Shown here piece by piece: positions 52,795-62,080 of a DNA stretch of 64,000 bases. Positions within the stretch are counted from its first letter, which is position 1, and each line of letters starts with the position of its first letter. Position numbers and translations under genes: made by a program. The notes below the pieces were generated by a model, which worked only from the letters and a program-made list of their open reading frames with translations, was not told the DNA's origin and did no database searches. Location of the stretch: NCBI RefSeq assembly GCF_006363815.1, contig NZ_RRYT01000020.1, forward strand, positions 1 through 64,000, read 5' to 3'. Source of the stretch: Thermomonospora catenispora (lineage in GTDB: Bacteria > Actinomycetota > Actinomycetes > Streptosporangiales > Streptosporangiaceae).

Positions 52795-53715
52795 ATGAAG
52801 GCGATCACGCTGGAGCGGTACGGAGGGCCCGAGGATCTGCGGGTGAGCGAGCGTCCGGAGCCGAAGGTGGCGCCCGGCGAGGTGCTGATCCGGGTACGGG
52901 CGGCCGGGGTCAACCCGGTGGACTGGAAGCTGGCCGCAGGCCGGCTGGACGCGATGATGGAGACCCGGTGGCCGCTGATCCCCGGTTGGGACGTCGCCGG
53001 GGTGGTCGAGGCGGTGGGGCTCGACGTTCCCGAGTTCTCCGTGGGCGACGAGGTCATGGGGTACATCCGCAAGGACGTGGTCCAGCTGGGGGCGTACGCG
53101 GAGTACGTGGCCGCGAACGTGCGGTTGCTGGCCCGCAAGCCCGCCTCGATGAGCTGGGAGGAGGCGGCCGGGCTGCCGCTGGCGGGGCTCACCGCCCTGC
53201 AGGCGCTGGACCGGGTCCGCGTCGGCGAGGGGGACACGGTGCTGGTGCACGCGGCGGCCGGCGGCGTGGGGTCGCTGGCGGTGCAGATCGCGGTCGCCCG
53301 CGGCGCACGGGTGATCGGCACGGCCAGTGAGCGCAACCACGACTTCCTGCGGAGCCTGGGCGCGGAGCCGATGGCCTACGGGGACGGGCTGGCCGAACGG
53401 GTCAGGAAGGCGGCGCCCGGCGGGGTCGACGCCGTGCTGGACCTGGTGGGCGGGACCGCCGACGTCTCGCGAGAGGCGGCCTCGCAGGTCGAACGGATCG
53501 TGTCCGTGGTCGATCGGGAGGCCCCGCAGTGGGGCGGGCGGTACGTATGGGTGCGGCCCGACTCGGCCGGCCTGAGCGGGCTGGCCGACCTCGTCGAGGC
53601 CGGGCGGCTGACGGTGCCCGTGGAGAAGGTGCTGCCCCTGGAGGAGGCGGCGGAGGCCTGGCGGCTCAGCCAGACGGGCCGCACCCGGGGCAAGATCGTC
53701 CTCTCCGTCTCCTGA
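52795..53715 (+). CDS. NADP-dependent MDR oxidoreductase
   Basis: A 306-aa medium-chain reductase of the quinone oxidoreductase type: GEVLIRVRAAGVNPVDWKL, GWDVAGVVEAVG, VLVHAAAGGVGSLAVQIAV and terminal GRTRGKIVL. No zinc-ligand cysteines. It lies 4-6 nt after a GGAGG. It is distinct from the similar protein at 18941-19897. Substrate unknown; a role in quinone or aldehyde detoxification is common for the group. Confidence 0.88.
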   Translation: MKAITLERYGGPEDLRVSERPEPKVAPGEVLIRVRAAGVNPVDWKLAAGRLDAMMETRWPLIPGWDVAGVVEAVGLDVPEFSVGDEVMGYIRKDVVQLGAYAEYVAANVRLLARKPASMSWEEAAGLPLAGLTALQALDRVRVGEGDTVLVHAAAGGVGSLAVQIAVARGARVIGTASERNHDFLRSLGAEPMAYGDGLAERVRKAAPGGVDAVLDLVGGTADVSREAASQVERIVSVVDREAPQWGGRYVWVRPDSAGLSGLADLVEAGRLTVPVEKVLPLEEAAEAWRLSQTGRTRGKIVLSVS

Positions 53716-53836
53716 CGAGGACTCCCCCACCGGTCGAGAAGGCCTCCCCGCGGTGCGGGGACCGCGGGCACCGGGCCCGGCGGCGATGCGCGGCCGGGCC
53801 CGGTGCGGCGGCGGACGACGAGATGAGAGGGTGCGC

Positions 53837-54382
53837 ATGACGCGTCAGCGGGCGTTCCGGCCCGAGGAGCTGGACGGGGAACGGCTGGAGCTCTACCGGG
53901 CGATCACCGCCGGTCCGCGCGCCGGGGGGCCGTTCCGGCTGGTGTCGGAGGAAGGGGTGCTGCTCGGCCCGTTCAACGAGTTCCTGCTGTCGCCCCTGGT
54001 GGGGGACGCCCTGCAGCGGCTGGGGGCGGCCATCCGGTACGAGAGCGGGCTGAGCGACCGGGTGCGGGAGATGGCGATCTTGACGGTCGCGGCGGCCTGG
54101 GACAGCGCGTTCGAGCGGCAGGCGCACGAGGCGGTGGGACGGGCGGTCGGGCTGACCGATGAGGAGATGACGGCGATCGCCGAAGGGGCGCCGCTGGAGC
54201 CGGAGGATCCGCACGAGGCCGCCGCGCTCCGGCTGACCCGGGCGCTGGTGGCGGGGGACGTGGACGAGGAGACCTGGACGGCGTGCGTGCCGCCGCTGGA
54301 CCGGGAGGCGGTCTTCGAGCTGACGACGCTGGTGGGTTACTACGCGACGCTGGCGCTGCAGATGCGGGTCTTCCGGGTCTGA
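53837..54382 (+). CDS. Carboxymuconolactone decarboxylase-family protein
   Basis: A 181-aa AhpD/CMD-fold protein. GPFNEFLLSPLVGDALQRLG and SDRVREMAILTVAAAWDSAFERQAH (quoted core: REMAILTVAAAWDSAFE) match the family, as does LVGYYATLALQMRVF. The CxxC pair of peroxide-reducing AhpD is absent (AAAWDSAFE in its place), so it is closer to the decarboxylase-like branch. ATG 53837 follows GAGAGGG. It lies 121 nt downstream of the oxidoreductase gene and may be co-transcribed. Confidence 0.85.
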   Translation: MTRQRAFRPEELDGERLELYRAITAGPRAGGPFRLVSEEGVLLGPFNEFLLSPLVGDALQRLGAAIRYESGLSDRVREMAILTVAAAWDSAFERQAHEAVGRAVGLTDEEMTAIAEGAPLEPEDPHEAAALRLTRALVAGDVDEETWTACVPPLDREAVFELTTLVGYYATLALQMRVFRV

Positions 54383-54660
54383 GCCCCGCCTTGAGGGACC
54401 GGCGGGGCGGCCCGGCGCCGTCCGGCGGTCCTCTCGGCGAGGATCGGCGGCGCTCCTCGCTCCGCATGCCGGCCGGGAACGCGCGCTGTTCCCGGGCGGC
54501 GTATCCGTTCACCGGGCCGCGGATCTCGTCGATCGTCACGGGCGCGTCCCGGCCGGGGGCGGCGGCGCGGTGACGGCCGCGTCCGGATCGGTCGTGCCCG
54601 AAGCGACCGCCCCGACCGCTACGATCTCCGCATACCCGATCACGAAAGGCGACCCGACAG

Positions 54661-55137
54661 ATGACGGACTTCGGGCTCGGAGCCGGCTTCGAGAGCTTCC
54701 AGCAGGACATGGAGGCGATGATGGGCGGCTTCACCGAGATGCGAGAGCGCATCAAGGAGATCACCGGTCGCGGTGAGGCGGCCGACGGGCGGATCGTCGC
54801 CGAGTACAGCGCCGAGGGCGGGCTGACCAAGCTGGAGCTGGACCCGCGGGCGCTGCGGCTGCCCTCGGCCGATCTGGCCGAGCAGATCCGCACGGCGGTC
54901 AACGCCGCCTCCGAGGACTTCCAGCGGCAGGTGCGGGAGTTGACCAGCGCCCAGTTCCCGATGTCGGAGAACCCCGAGGAGGAGGGGCTGGACCCGGCCC
55001 AGGCGCTGGCCTCCCTGGACAAGATCGCCAACGGGTTCGCCAGCCAGATGCGGGAGCTGGCGCACGAGCTGGGCGTCCAGCAGCAGCGGATGCAGGAGGT
55101 GATGCAGCAGTACCGCCGCTCCGGGCCGCCCCGCTGA
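54661..55137 (+). CDS. YbaB/EbfC-family protein
   Basis: A 158-aa protein with the YbaB fold: a long N-terminal helix (FQQDMEAMMGGFTEMRERI), a beta segment (GRIVAEYSAEGGLTKLELDPRAL) and a C-terminal helix. Family members bind DNA as dimers; in actinobacteria related proteins (EspL-like) are found with type VII secretion genes. Here a WXG100-type protein gene lies 1.3 kb away on the other strand. Starts with a long helix that would be a tweezer arm. Confidence 0.8.
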   Translation: MTDFGLGAGFESFQQDMEAMMGGFTEMRERIKEITGRGEAADGRIVAEYSAEGGLTKLELDPRALRLPSADLAEQIRTAVNAASEDFQRQVRELTSAQFPMSENPEEEGLDPAQALASLDKIANGFASQMRELAHELGVQQQRMQEVMQQYRRSGPPR

Positions 55138-55154
55138 GGCGGCCCGCCCGAGCG

Positions 55155-56432
55155 CTACTTGCTCTTGTGCTCGGTGGTCCCGAAGGGGGTCTCGACCTTG
55201 GACGAGGTCTTGACGCCGTCCGGCCCCCCGTACTCGACCGTCCCGGTCCGCTTGTGGACGTCGCCGCCCTGCGCCTGGACGCTGCCGTACCCCTCGACCT
55301 TGCCTTGACCGGTCTCGAAATTGTGCTCGCCTGAGATGCCGCCGGTCACGCCGACGTTCGGCAGCGACACGCTCGGCGAATTGGGCTGCTGCGGGTTGGG
55401 CGTGTAGCTGCCGGGGGTGGTCCAGCCGACGTTGGCCCCGTACTTGAAGCTGCCGTCCTTGCCCCGGCCGATGCCGTCCTCGTCGGTGTACTCGACGTTG
55501 CCGCCGAAGGACAGCCCGCTGGCGTCATGCTTGCCCTGGTAGGACAGGTCGCCTCCGGCGAAGCCCTCGTCGCCCCACTTGACGTGCCCGTTCACGGTGT
55601 GACTCATGCCGCCCGCGTTCACGGTGGCGCCGCCGCCCACGTTCCAGGTGTGGTTGGCGTTGCGGTCGGCGTCCAGGTCGATCGACGGCACGGGAGTCTT
55701 GACGCCGGGAGCGGTCGCGCCCGGCGTGGTGCGGAAGGCCAGCGCCCCGTTCACCGCGTTCTGCGCCAGGTTGGCCAGGGCGGTGGCGGACGCGGTGAGC
55801 TGGGCCTGGGCGAAGTCGCCCAGGGCGGCCTCGTTGCCCTTGAAGTGCTGCAGGGCGGCGTTGACCATCGTGCCGCCCTGGAAGACCCCGGCGGCGAGCT
55901 GGGCGGCGGCGGCCAGGATTCCCGTGGCCACGTAGGTGATGGTCAGGCAGGTGCCGGCGATCGCCAGGCACTTGGCGTAGACGGGGGCGGTGAACACCCC
56001 CGCCAGCGCGGCGACGGCGACCGCGGCCAGGCCCGCCAGGAAGGTGCCGATCGCCACGGCGAAGATCGCGAAGGCGAACAGCGCCCAGGCCAGCACCAGC
56101 AGCGCGATGCTGATGATCTTGCAGAAGACCTGCATGATCGTCAGCTGTGAGCACAGCTCGTCGACCTTGGTCTCATAAGCCCGCCGGTCGTCGGCGTCCC
56201 ATGCCGTGGCGGGGACCGCCCGGAGCGAGCCGCGCAGCTGCTCGACCGTCTTGCCGATCTCAGTGGAGGCCTTGTCCCACTTCTGGGCGGCGCTTTCCAA
56301 AGTGAGCGGGTTTCCCTTGGCCAGCCGGAACTGGAAGCCGATCATCACCGCCGGAGGCAGGATGAACTGGGCCACATCGGTCTCCAGCTGGGCGGTGCCC
56401 ATCAGGGCGTTGTAGGAGTTGAAGGCGCTCAT
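55155..56432 (-). CDS. WXG100-like membrane protein with a beta-rich C-terminal domain
   Basis: A 425-aa protein. Residues 1-95 are helical with WDKAS and a WD near residue 79, like WXG100/type VII substrates fused to a larger body. Residues 100-190 hold three to four hydrophobic helices. The last 190 residues are Gly/Asn/Thr-rich with alternating pattern (NHTWNVGGGATVNAGG, GDLSYQGKHD, GSFKYGANVGW), suggesting beta strands, and no recognised toxin motif. It lies 29 nt downstream of the small WXG100 gene on the same strand. Function unknown. Confidence 0.65.
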   Translation of the reverse strand: MSAFNSYNALMGTAQLETDVAQFILPPAVMIGFQFRLAKGNPLTLESAAQKWDKASTEIGKTVEQLRGSLRAVPATAWDADDRRAYETKVDELCSQLTIMQVFCKIISIALLVLAWALFAFAIFAVAIGTFLAGLAAVAVAALAGVFTAPVYAKCLAIAGTCLTITYVATGILAAAAQLAAGVFQGGTMVNAALQHFKGNEAALGDFAQAQLTASATALANLAQNAVNGALAFRTTPGATAPGVKTPVPSIDLDADRNANHTWNVGGGATVNAGGMSHTVNGHVKWGDEGFAGGDLSYQGKHDASGLSFGGNVEYTDEDGIGRGKDGSFKYGANVGWTTPGSYTPNPQQPNSPSVSLPNVGVTGGISGEHNFETGQGKVEGYGSVQAQGGDVHKRTGTVEYGGPDGVKTSSKVETPFGTTEHKSK

Positions 56433-56461
56433 CAGATCCCCGTCGCGTGCCGCCGGCCGTC

Positions 56462-56764
56462 TCAGACCCGCCGGATGGTGCTGTGCTCTTCGGCGGACTG
56501 GTAGTTCTTCACCGTGGTCTCGATGCCTTTCACCAGGCCGTCGAGCATCTGCAGGTGGGTGTTCAGGTCCTCGTAGGCGAACTGCAGGGCCGTCGGGTAC
56601 GTCATCGCCGCCATCGTGCAGGTGATGCTGAAATCACCGCCCTCGATGGTGCCGCCGCTGTTCAGCTCCTCGCGGGCGGTGGACAGGTGGGGCTTGACGT
56701 TGGTCTCGATGTCCCGGCCGTGTTTGGCGATGTGGGTCCTGTTGACCTCGATTCCCTTGCCCAT
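56462..56764 (-). CDS. WXG100-size type VII secretion-like protein
   Basis: A 100-aa all-helical protein with the size of ESAT-6-like partners and an N-terminal half IEVNRTHIAKHGRDIETNVK; the tryptophan of the WXG turn is not present. A second helix ends ALQFAYEDLNTHLQMLDG. I chose ATG 56764 because AAAGG is 5 nt upstream. The next gene is the large WXG100-like membrane protein; the pair may form a heterodimer. Confidence 0.65.
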   Translation of the reverse strand: MGKGIEVNRTHIAKHGRDIETNVKPHLSTAREELNSGGTIEGGDFSITCTMAAMTYPTALQFAYEDLNTHLQMLDGLVKGIETTVKNYQSAEEHSTIRRV

Positions 56765-56815
56765 GCCCACCTTTCCCGACGGTCGTGGATGCGGACGGTG
56801 ACGCCCGTGCCCGCA

Positions 56816-57268
56816 TCATCGCATCTTGGCGAGGCAGAATATCTGGAATCGATATCTTTCGTCTCGGCCGTGGTTGCTGCCATAGCCGAAGTGGTCGACC
56901 CAGGCGATCCCGTTCGCGCCGGGCACGTCGCCGCAGTGACGCTGCACCACCGGGCCGGTGTGAAGGAGCTCACGGCGCAGTTCGCCCAGGTCCTTCGGCA
57001 CGTCCGCCTGATGGGTCGCGCGCAGGACCCGCCAATGGGCGTCCTCGCCGTCGCAGTCGACGATCACGGCCGCCCGGTTGAGGCAGTCGTCCTCGTGGGC
57101 CGAGGTGATGGTGAAATCGAGCGGGTCGCGGGCGGTGGGGTCGTCGGAGCCCGGCACGCAGCCCGGCAGGCACAGCACGGCGACCAGCAGCGCCGCGCCT
57201 CGACGGGGCGCGGAGAGGAACGACGTGACGGCGGACCATCCGGGAATGACGACCACCCCATGGAGCAC
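56816..57268 (-). CDS. Small secreted lipoprotein, function unknown
   Basis: A 150-aa protein. A signal sequence (RRGAALLVAVLCLPGC) ends in a lipobox LCLPGC at about residue 37. The mature part has four further cysteines (DDCLNRA, IVDCDGE, QRHCGDV, IFCLAKM), enough for two disulfides. It resembles septum-formation-type or DUF4333-like small actinobacterial lipoproteins only in outline. GTG 57268 is the first start; a later GTG (57256) is possible. It may belong to the adjacent WXG100 group. Confidence 0.6.
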   Translation of the reverse strand: MLHGVVVIPGWSAVTSFLSAPRRGAALLVAVLCLPGCVPGSDDPTARDPLDFTITSAHEDDCLNRAAVIVDCDGEDAHWRVLRATHQADVPKDLGELRRELLHTGPVVQRHCGDVPGANGIAWVDHFGYGSNHGRDERYRFQIFCLAKMR

Positions 57269-57327
57269 GGCGCACGCGGCGCGTCGGGTCTTTTCGACGA
57301 GAGGGTAGAACAGATCGTTGCCGCAAT

Positions 57328-57347
57328 ATAGTTCAACCTTTGACTAT
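57328..57347. promoter_or_regulatory. MarR operator upstream of marR
   Basis: ATAGTTCAACCTTTGACTAT has ATAGT/ACTAT outer arms. The TTTGACTATTTC in and after it recurs upstream of hmgA at 57948-57959. Confidence 0.65.
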
Positions 57348-57364
57348 TTCGATAAGGTGACGGC

Positions 57365-57904
57365 ATGGCCGATGACGAGGTGGACCCCGCCCCCGAGCTG
57401 GACTTCTGGTCGTTCATCGAGTTGGCGGGACGGCGGCTGCGCGAGCACGGGTTCGGCGACGGGCTGGCCACCCAGGTGCTGCTGACCCTCAACCGGGCCT
57501 CCGACATCGTCACCTACGACCTGGAGGCCGCCGTGCACCGGCCGCGGGGGCGGTCGTGGTCGGCGTTCCGGCTGCTGTTCGTCACCTGGCTGGCCGGGCC
57601 GCTGGAGGCCAAGAAGGCGGCCGAGCTGACCGGGATGAGCCGGGCGGCGGTGTCCGCGCTGAGCAAGCCGCTGGTCGCCGAGGGGCTGTTGCGGCGCACC
57701 CCCGACGAGCGGGACCGGCGTGCGGTGCTGTTGTCGCTGACCGAGCGCGGGCGGCGGGAGATGGCCGCCACCTTCGAGGCGCAGCGCCGTCGCGAGCTGG
57801 AGTGGACGTCCGTGCTGACCGAGACCGAGCAGCGGATCCTGGTGATGCTGCTGGACAAGCTGATCACCGACCGGCACCAGTTCGACGTGCGCGGCCGCCG
57901 GTGA
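57365..57904 (+). CDS. MarR-family regulator of homogentisate catabolism
   Basis: A 179-aa winged-helix regulator: RSWSAFRLLFVTWLAG, KKAAELTGMSRAAVSALSKPL as recognition helix and DERDRRAVLLSLTERG as wing. Operator-like elements precede both this gene and hmgA, so it probably represses itself and the catabolic operon until an aromatic intermediate binds. The short leader and AAGG before the ATG fit a normal start. The N-terminal 40 residues are an acidic helix not found in shorter MarR proteins. Confidence 0.88.
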   Translation: MADDEVDPAPELDFWSFIELAGRRLREHGFGDGLATQVLLTLNRASDIVTYDLEAAVHRPRGRSWSAFRLLFVTWLAGPLEAKKAAELTGMSRAAVSALSKPLVAEGLLRRTPDERDRRAVLLSLTERGRREMAATFEAQRRRELEWTSVLTETEQRILVMLLDKLITDRHQFDVRGRR

Positions 57905-57932
57905 CCCTTGACCGGAGTCGGAGACCTGCCGG

Positions 57933-57956
57933 ATAGTTGGTCAATGATTTGACTAT
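57933..57956. promoter_or_regulatory. MarR operator upstream of hmgA
   Basis: ATAGT and ACTAT arms flank GTCAA-TGAT-TTGAC; the whole 24 nt lies 48 nt before the hmgA start and shares TTTGACTATTTC with the marR promoter. Confidence 0.65.
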
Positions 57957-58003
57957 TTCACGCCGGAGGCCCACAAGGCCGTGACGGCTCGGGAGGCGAG
58001 ATC

Positions 58004-59200
58004 ATGCCCTACTACCGGCGAGTCGGTTCCGTTCCGCCCAAACGGCATACCCGACACCATGCGCCCGGTGGCGGCCTGTACTACGAAGAGCTGATGGGCG
58101 AGGAGGGGTTCTCCAGCGACTCCGCCCTGCTGTACCACCGGCACATCCCGTCGGCCATCGTGGACGCCGCCCCCTGGACGCTCCCCGACTGCAAGACCGA
58201 GCCCAACCACCCGCTCAAGCCCCGACACCTGCGGACCCACGACCTGTTCCCCGGCGAGGAGTGGCGGGGGCGCGATCCGGTGAACGGCCGGCGGCTGCTG
58301 CTGGGCAACGACGACGTGCGGATCTTCTACGTCGCCGCCGGACAGGCCTCGCCGCTGTACCGCAACGCGATCGGCGACGAGTGCGTCTACATCGAGTCCG
58401 GCACCGGCAGCGTGGAGACCGTCTTCGGGGTGCTGAACTTCCGGCAGGGCGACTATGTGGTGCTGCCGCGCGGCACCACCCACCGGTGGATCCCTGCCGG
58501 GGACGGTCCGGTGCGGGCGTACTGCATCGAGGCGTCCTCGCACATCCAGCCCCCGCCGCGCTACCTGTCGAAGGCCGGGCAGTTCCTGGAGCACGCCCCG
58601 TACTGCGAGCGCGACCTGCACGGTCCGGAGGAGCCGCTGCTGGTCGACGGGGAGGACGTGGAGGTGCTGGTCAAGCACCGCGTCCCCGGCGGCGTCGCCG
58701 GGACCAGGTACGTGTACGCCCGGCACCCGTTCGACGTGGTCGGCTGGGACGGGTGCCTGTATCCGTACACGTTCAACGTCGAGGACTTCGAGCCGATCAC
58801 CGGGCGGGTGCACCAGCCGCCGCCGGTCCACCAGGTCTTCGCCGGTCAGGGCTTCGTGGTGTGCAACTTCGTGCCCCGCAAGGTCGACTACCACCCGCTG
58901 GCGATCCCGGTGCCCTACTACCACTCGAACGTGGACTCCGACGAGGTCATGTTCTACTGCGGCGGCGACTACGAGGCCCGCAGGGGCTCGGGGATCGGGC
59001 CGGGCTCGGTGTCGCTGCACCCGGGCGGGATCGCGCACGGCCCGCAGCCGGGCGCCTATGAGGGCGGCATCGGCAAGGACTTCTTCGACGAGCTGGCGGT
59101 CATGGTGGACACGTTCCGGCCGCTGGAGCTGGGCGAGGGCGGCCTGGCCGTCGAAGACCCCGGTTACGCCTGGACGTGGGCGGGACGGGGGCCGCGGTGA
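58004..59200 (+). CDS. hmgA: Homogentisate 1,2-dioxygenase
   Basis: A 398-aa ring-cleaving dioxygenase that opens homogentisate to maleylacetoacetate in tyrosine/phenylalanine catabolism. Family motifs: GLYYEELMGEEGF, FRQGDYVVLPRGTTHRW, YHSNVDSDEVMFYCGG (His and Glu iron ligands) and HPGGIAHGPQPG (third His ligand). The actinobacterial short form is typical. Strong GGGAGG before the ATG. Its stop overlaps the next gene's GTG (GTGA), the first link of a three-gene coupled operon. Confidence 0.95.
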   Translation: MPYYRRVGSVPPKRHTRHHAPGGGLYYEELMGEEGFSSDSALLYHRHIPSAIVDAAPWTLPDCKTEPNHPLKPRHLRTHDLFPGEEWRGRDPVNGRRLLLGNDDVRIFYVAAGQASPLYRNAIGDECVYIESGTGSVETVFGVLNFRQGDYVVLPRGTTHRWIPAGDGPVRAYCIEASSHIQPPPRYLSKAGQFLEHAPYCERDLHGPEEPLLVDGEDVEVLVKHRVPGGVAGTRYVYARHPFDVVGWDGCLYPYTFNVEDFEPITGRVHQPPPVHQVFAGQGFVVCNFVPRKVDYHPLAIPVPYYHSNVDSDEVMFYCGGDYEARRGSGIGPGSVSLHPGGIAHGPQPGAYEGGIGKDFFDELAVMVDTFRPLELGEGGLAVEDPGYAWTWAGRGPR

Positions 59201-60041
59201 ACGAGACCTGGTTCACGGGGCTGCTGGACGACGCCGCCGTCTTCCCGCCCGGTTCGATGCCGCTGCCGGAGGCGATCGACGCGCACGCCCGGCACCGCGC
59301 CGCCCCCTACGCCGACCTGGTCGGCCCCCTGGTGCTGCCCGCCGCCGCGCTGGCGGAGCCAGTCGAGCTGCCCGCGCTGGACGTGGTGATCACCCTGCCG
59401 GAGGGGCCCTCCCATCTGCTGCCGGCGCTGGCCCGGGCGGCGGGGCTGCCGGTGCGGGTGCGGGCGGTCGAGGTGGCCGTCCCGGAGGAGATGACGCCGG
59501 GACGGCTGTTCGCCGAGCTGGAACGGGCCCTGGAGACGGTGGGCGAGCTGCCGGTGTTCGTGGAGATCCCGCGCGACGGCCGCCGCCACGCGCTGATCGC
59601 GGCCTGCCAGGGGCCGCGGTTCCGGGCCAAGTTCCGCACCGGCGGGCTCACCGCCGAGATGCACCCCGGCGAGGGCGAGCTGGCCGAGGCGATCTTCGCG
59701 ACGGTCAAGGCGGGGGTGTCGTTCAAGGCCACCGCCGGGCTGCACCACGCGGTGCGCAACACCGATCCGGACACCGGGTTCGAGCAGCACGGGTTCCTCA
59801 ACCTGCTGGCGGCCGTGGACGCCGCCCTGAGCGGCGCGGACGAGCGGACGCTGGCCGGCATCCTGGCCGAACGCGACGGTGCCGCGCTGGTCCACCGGCT
59901 CACCGCCGCCGGACCGCGGCGGGCGCGCCAGGTGCGGTCCCGATTCCTGTCCTTCGGCACGTGCAGCATCGCCGAACCGGTGTCCGAACTGGCCGAGCTG
60001 GGCCTGGTGCCGCTCTCGTACGTCGGAGAAGGAGCCCTGCG

Positions 60042-60045
<4 letters not shown>
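59197..60045 (+). CDS. Conserved protein of unknown function in the homogentisate operon
   Basis: A 282-aa protein of alternating beta/alpha character, with conserved-looking blocks WFTGLLDDAAVFPPGS, LDVVITLPEG, LPVFVEIPRDG, RFRAKFRTGG, VSFKATAGLHHAVRN and FEQHGFLNLLAAVD. The Lys/His-bearing KFRTGG and FKATAGLHHAVR are placed like a TIM-barrel active site. I recognise no enzyme family. It is overlapped by 4 nt with hmgA and fahA on either side, so it very likely acts in the same pathway; the operon has no maleylacetoacetate isomerase. Confidence 0.75.
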
Positions 60046-61229
<1,184 letters not shown>

Positions 61230-61262
61230 CCGTCCTGCGGGTCTCCCGGGGACCCGCGGGGG

Positions 61263-61616
61263 CTAGCGGCCGGTCGGGCGATGCGCGCGGACCGGCCGCG
61301 GCCCCATCGGCCGGATGTCGAAGTAGCCGTAGAACCCGCTGGCCTGCAGCAGCTTGCGGAGCTGCGGACGCGGGCCGACCAGGGCCAGGGACTTGCCGTG
61401 CAGCCGGGCGCGGCGGCGGACGGCGATCAGGACGCGCAGCCCGGCGGAGTCCATGAAGCCGACCCGCGACAGGTCCACCACCAGGCCGTCCTCGGCCAGG
61501 AGGAGCCCGCGGACGAGGTCGATGCACAGCCGGTGCGCGGTCATCGCGTCCACGGTGCCGACCACCCGAGCGATGATCTGACCGTATTCGGGGTTCAAGA
61601 TCGTGCGCAGGTCCAT
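61263..61616 (-). CDS. STAS-domain anti-sigma factor antagonist
   Basis: A 117-aa single STAS domain. IIARVVGTVDAMTAHRL and VVDLSRVGFMDSAGLRVL are the family core; the Ser in FMDSAGL is the site that an RsbW-like kinase would phosphorylate. The 20-residue C-terminal extension is basic. GGGAGG precedes the ATG. No kinase or sigma gene is adjacent. The RsbW-like protein at 26782-27183 is a possible but unproven partner. Confidence 0.88.
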   Translation of the reverse strand: MDLRTILNPEYGQIIARVVGTVDAMTAHRLCIDLVRGLLLAEDGLVVDLSRVGFMDSAGLRVLIAVRRRARLHGKSLALVGPRPQLRKLLQASGFYGYFDIRPMGPRPVRAHRPTGR

Positions 61617-62080
61617 ACGGACCTCCCATGCATGATCGGGGATGCGGCCGGGGGGCGGGCCGGTCGACGTCCTCGCCGACGGCGCGGCCGGTGCGGGCCG
61701 GGCGCGAGGAGCGTGCTGCTCGTTCGATGCGGATCGCCGCCTGGGGGAAGCGGATCGTGTTGTGAAGCGGCGTCGGGCGCCCGGCGGCGGGGTCGTCACC
61801 CCATGAATCGACAAAACAGTACAAATCCGACTGTACCCCACTCCTTCTCCGGCCGGACGATCATCAAAGCCTCCGAGGAGACCCGCCGTCGGACGGGGAG
61901 GAACCGACCCCCTGCGGAGGAGCGGGGCGGGCGATTCGCCGGCCGGCGTCGGCGCGGAGCGGTTGTGGCCCTCCAGGCCCCCGCCGGGCCCCGGATGGGC
62001 GCGCGCACAGAACGCGCCCGGCGCCGTTGACCCCCGCGGCGCGCCCGCCGGACGCTGTGCCCGACGACGAGGAGGGCGCG
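61617..62080. other. Divergent intergenic region between STAS and lipase genes
   Basis: 464 nt without coding character. It has an AT-rich patch at 61800-61850 containing ACAGT/ACTGT arms (61816-61834) that may belong to a promoter for the STAS gene. Nothing else stood out. Confidence 0.4.
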
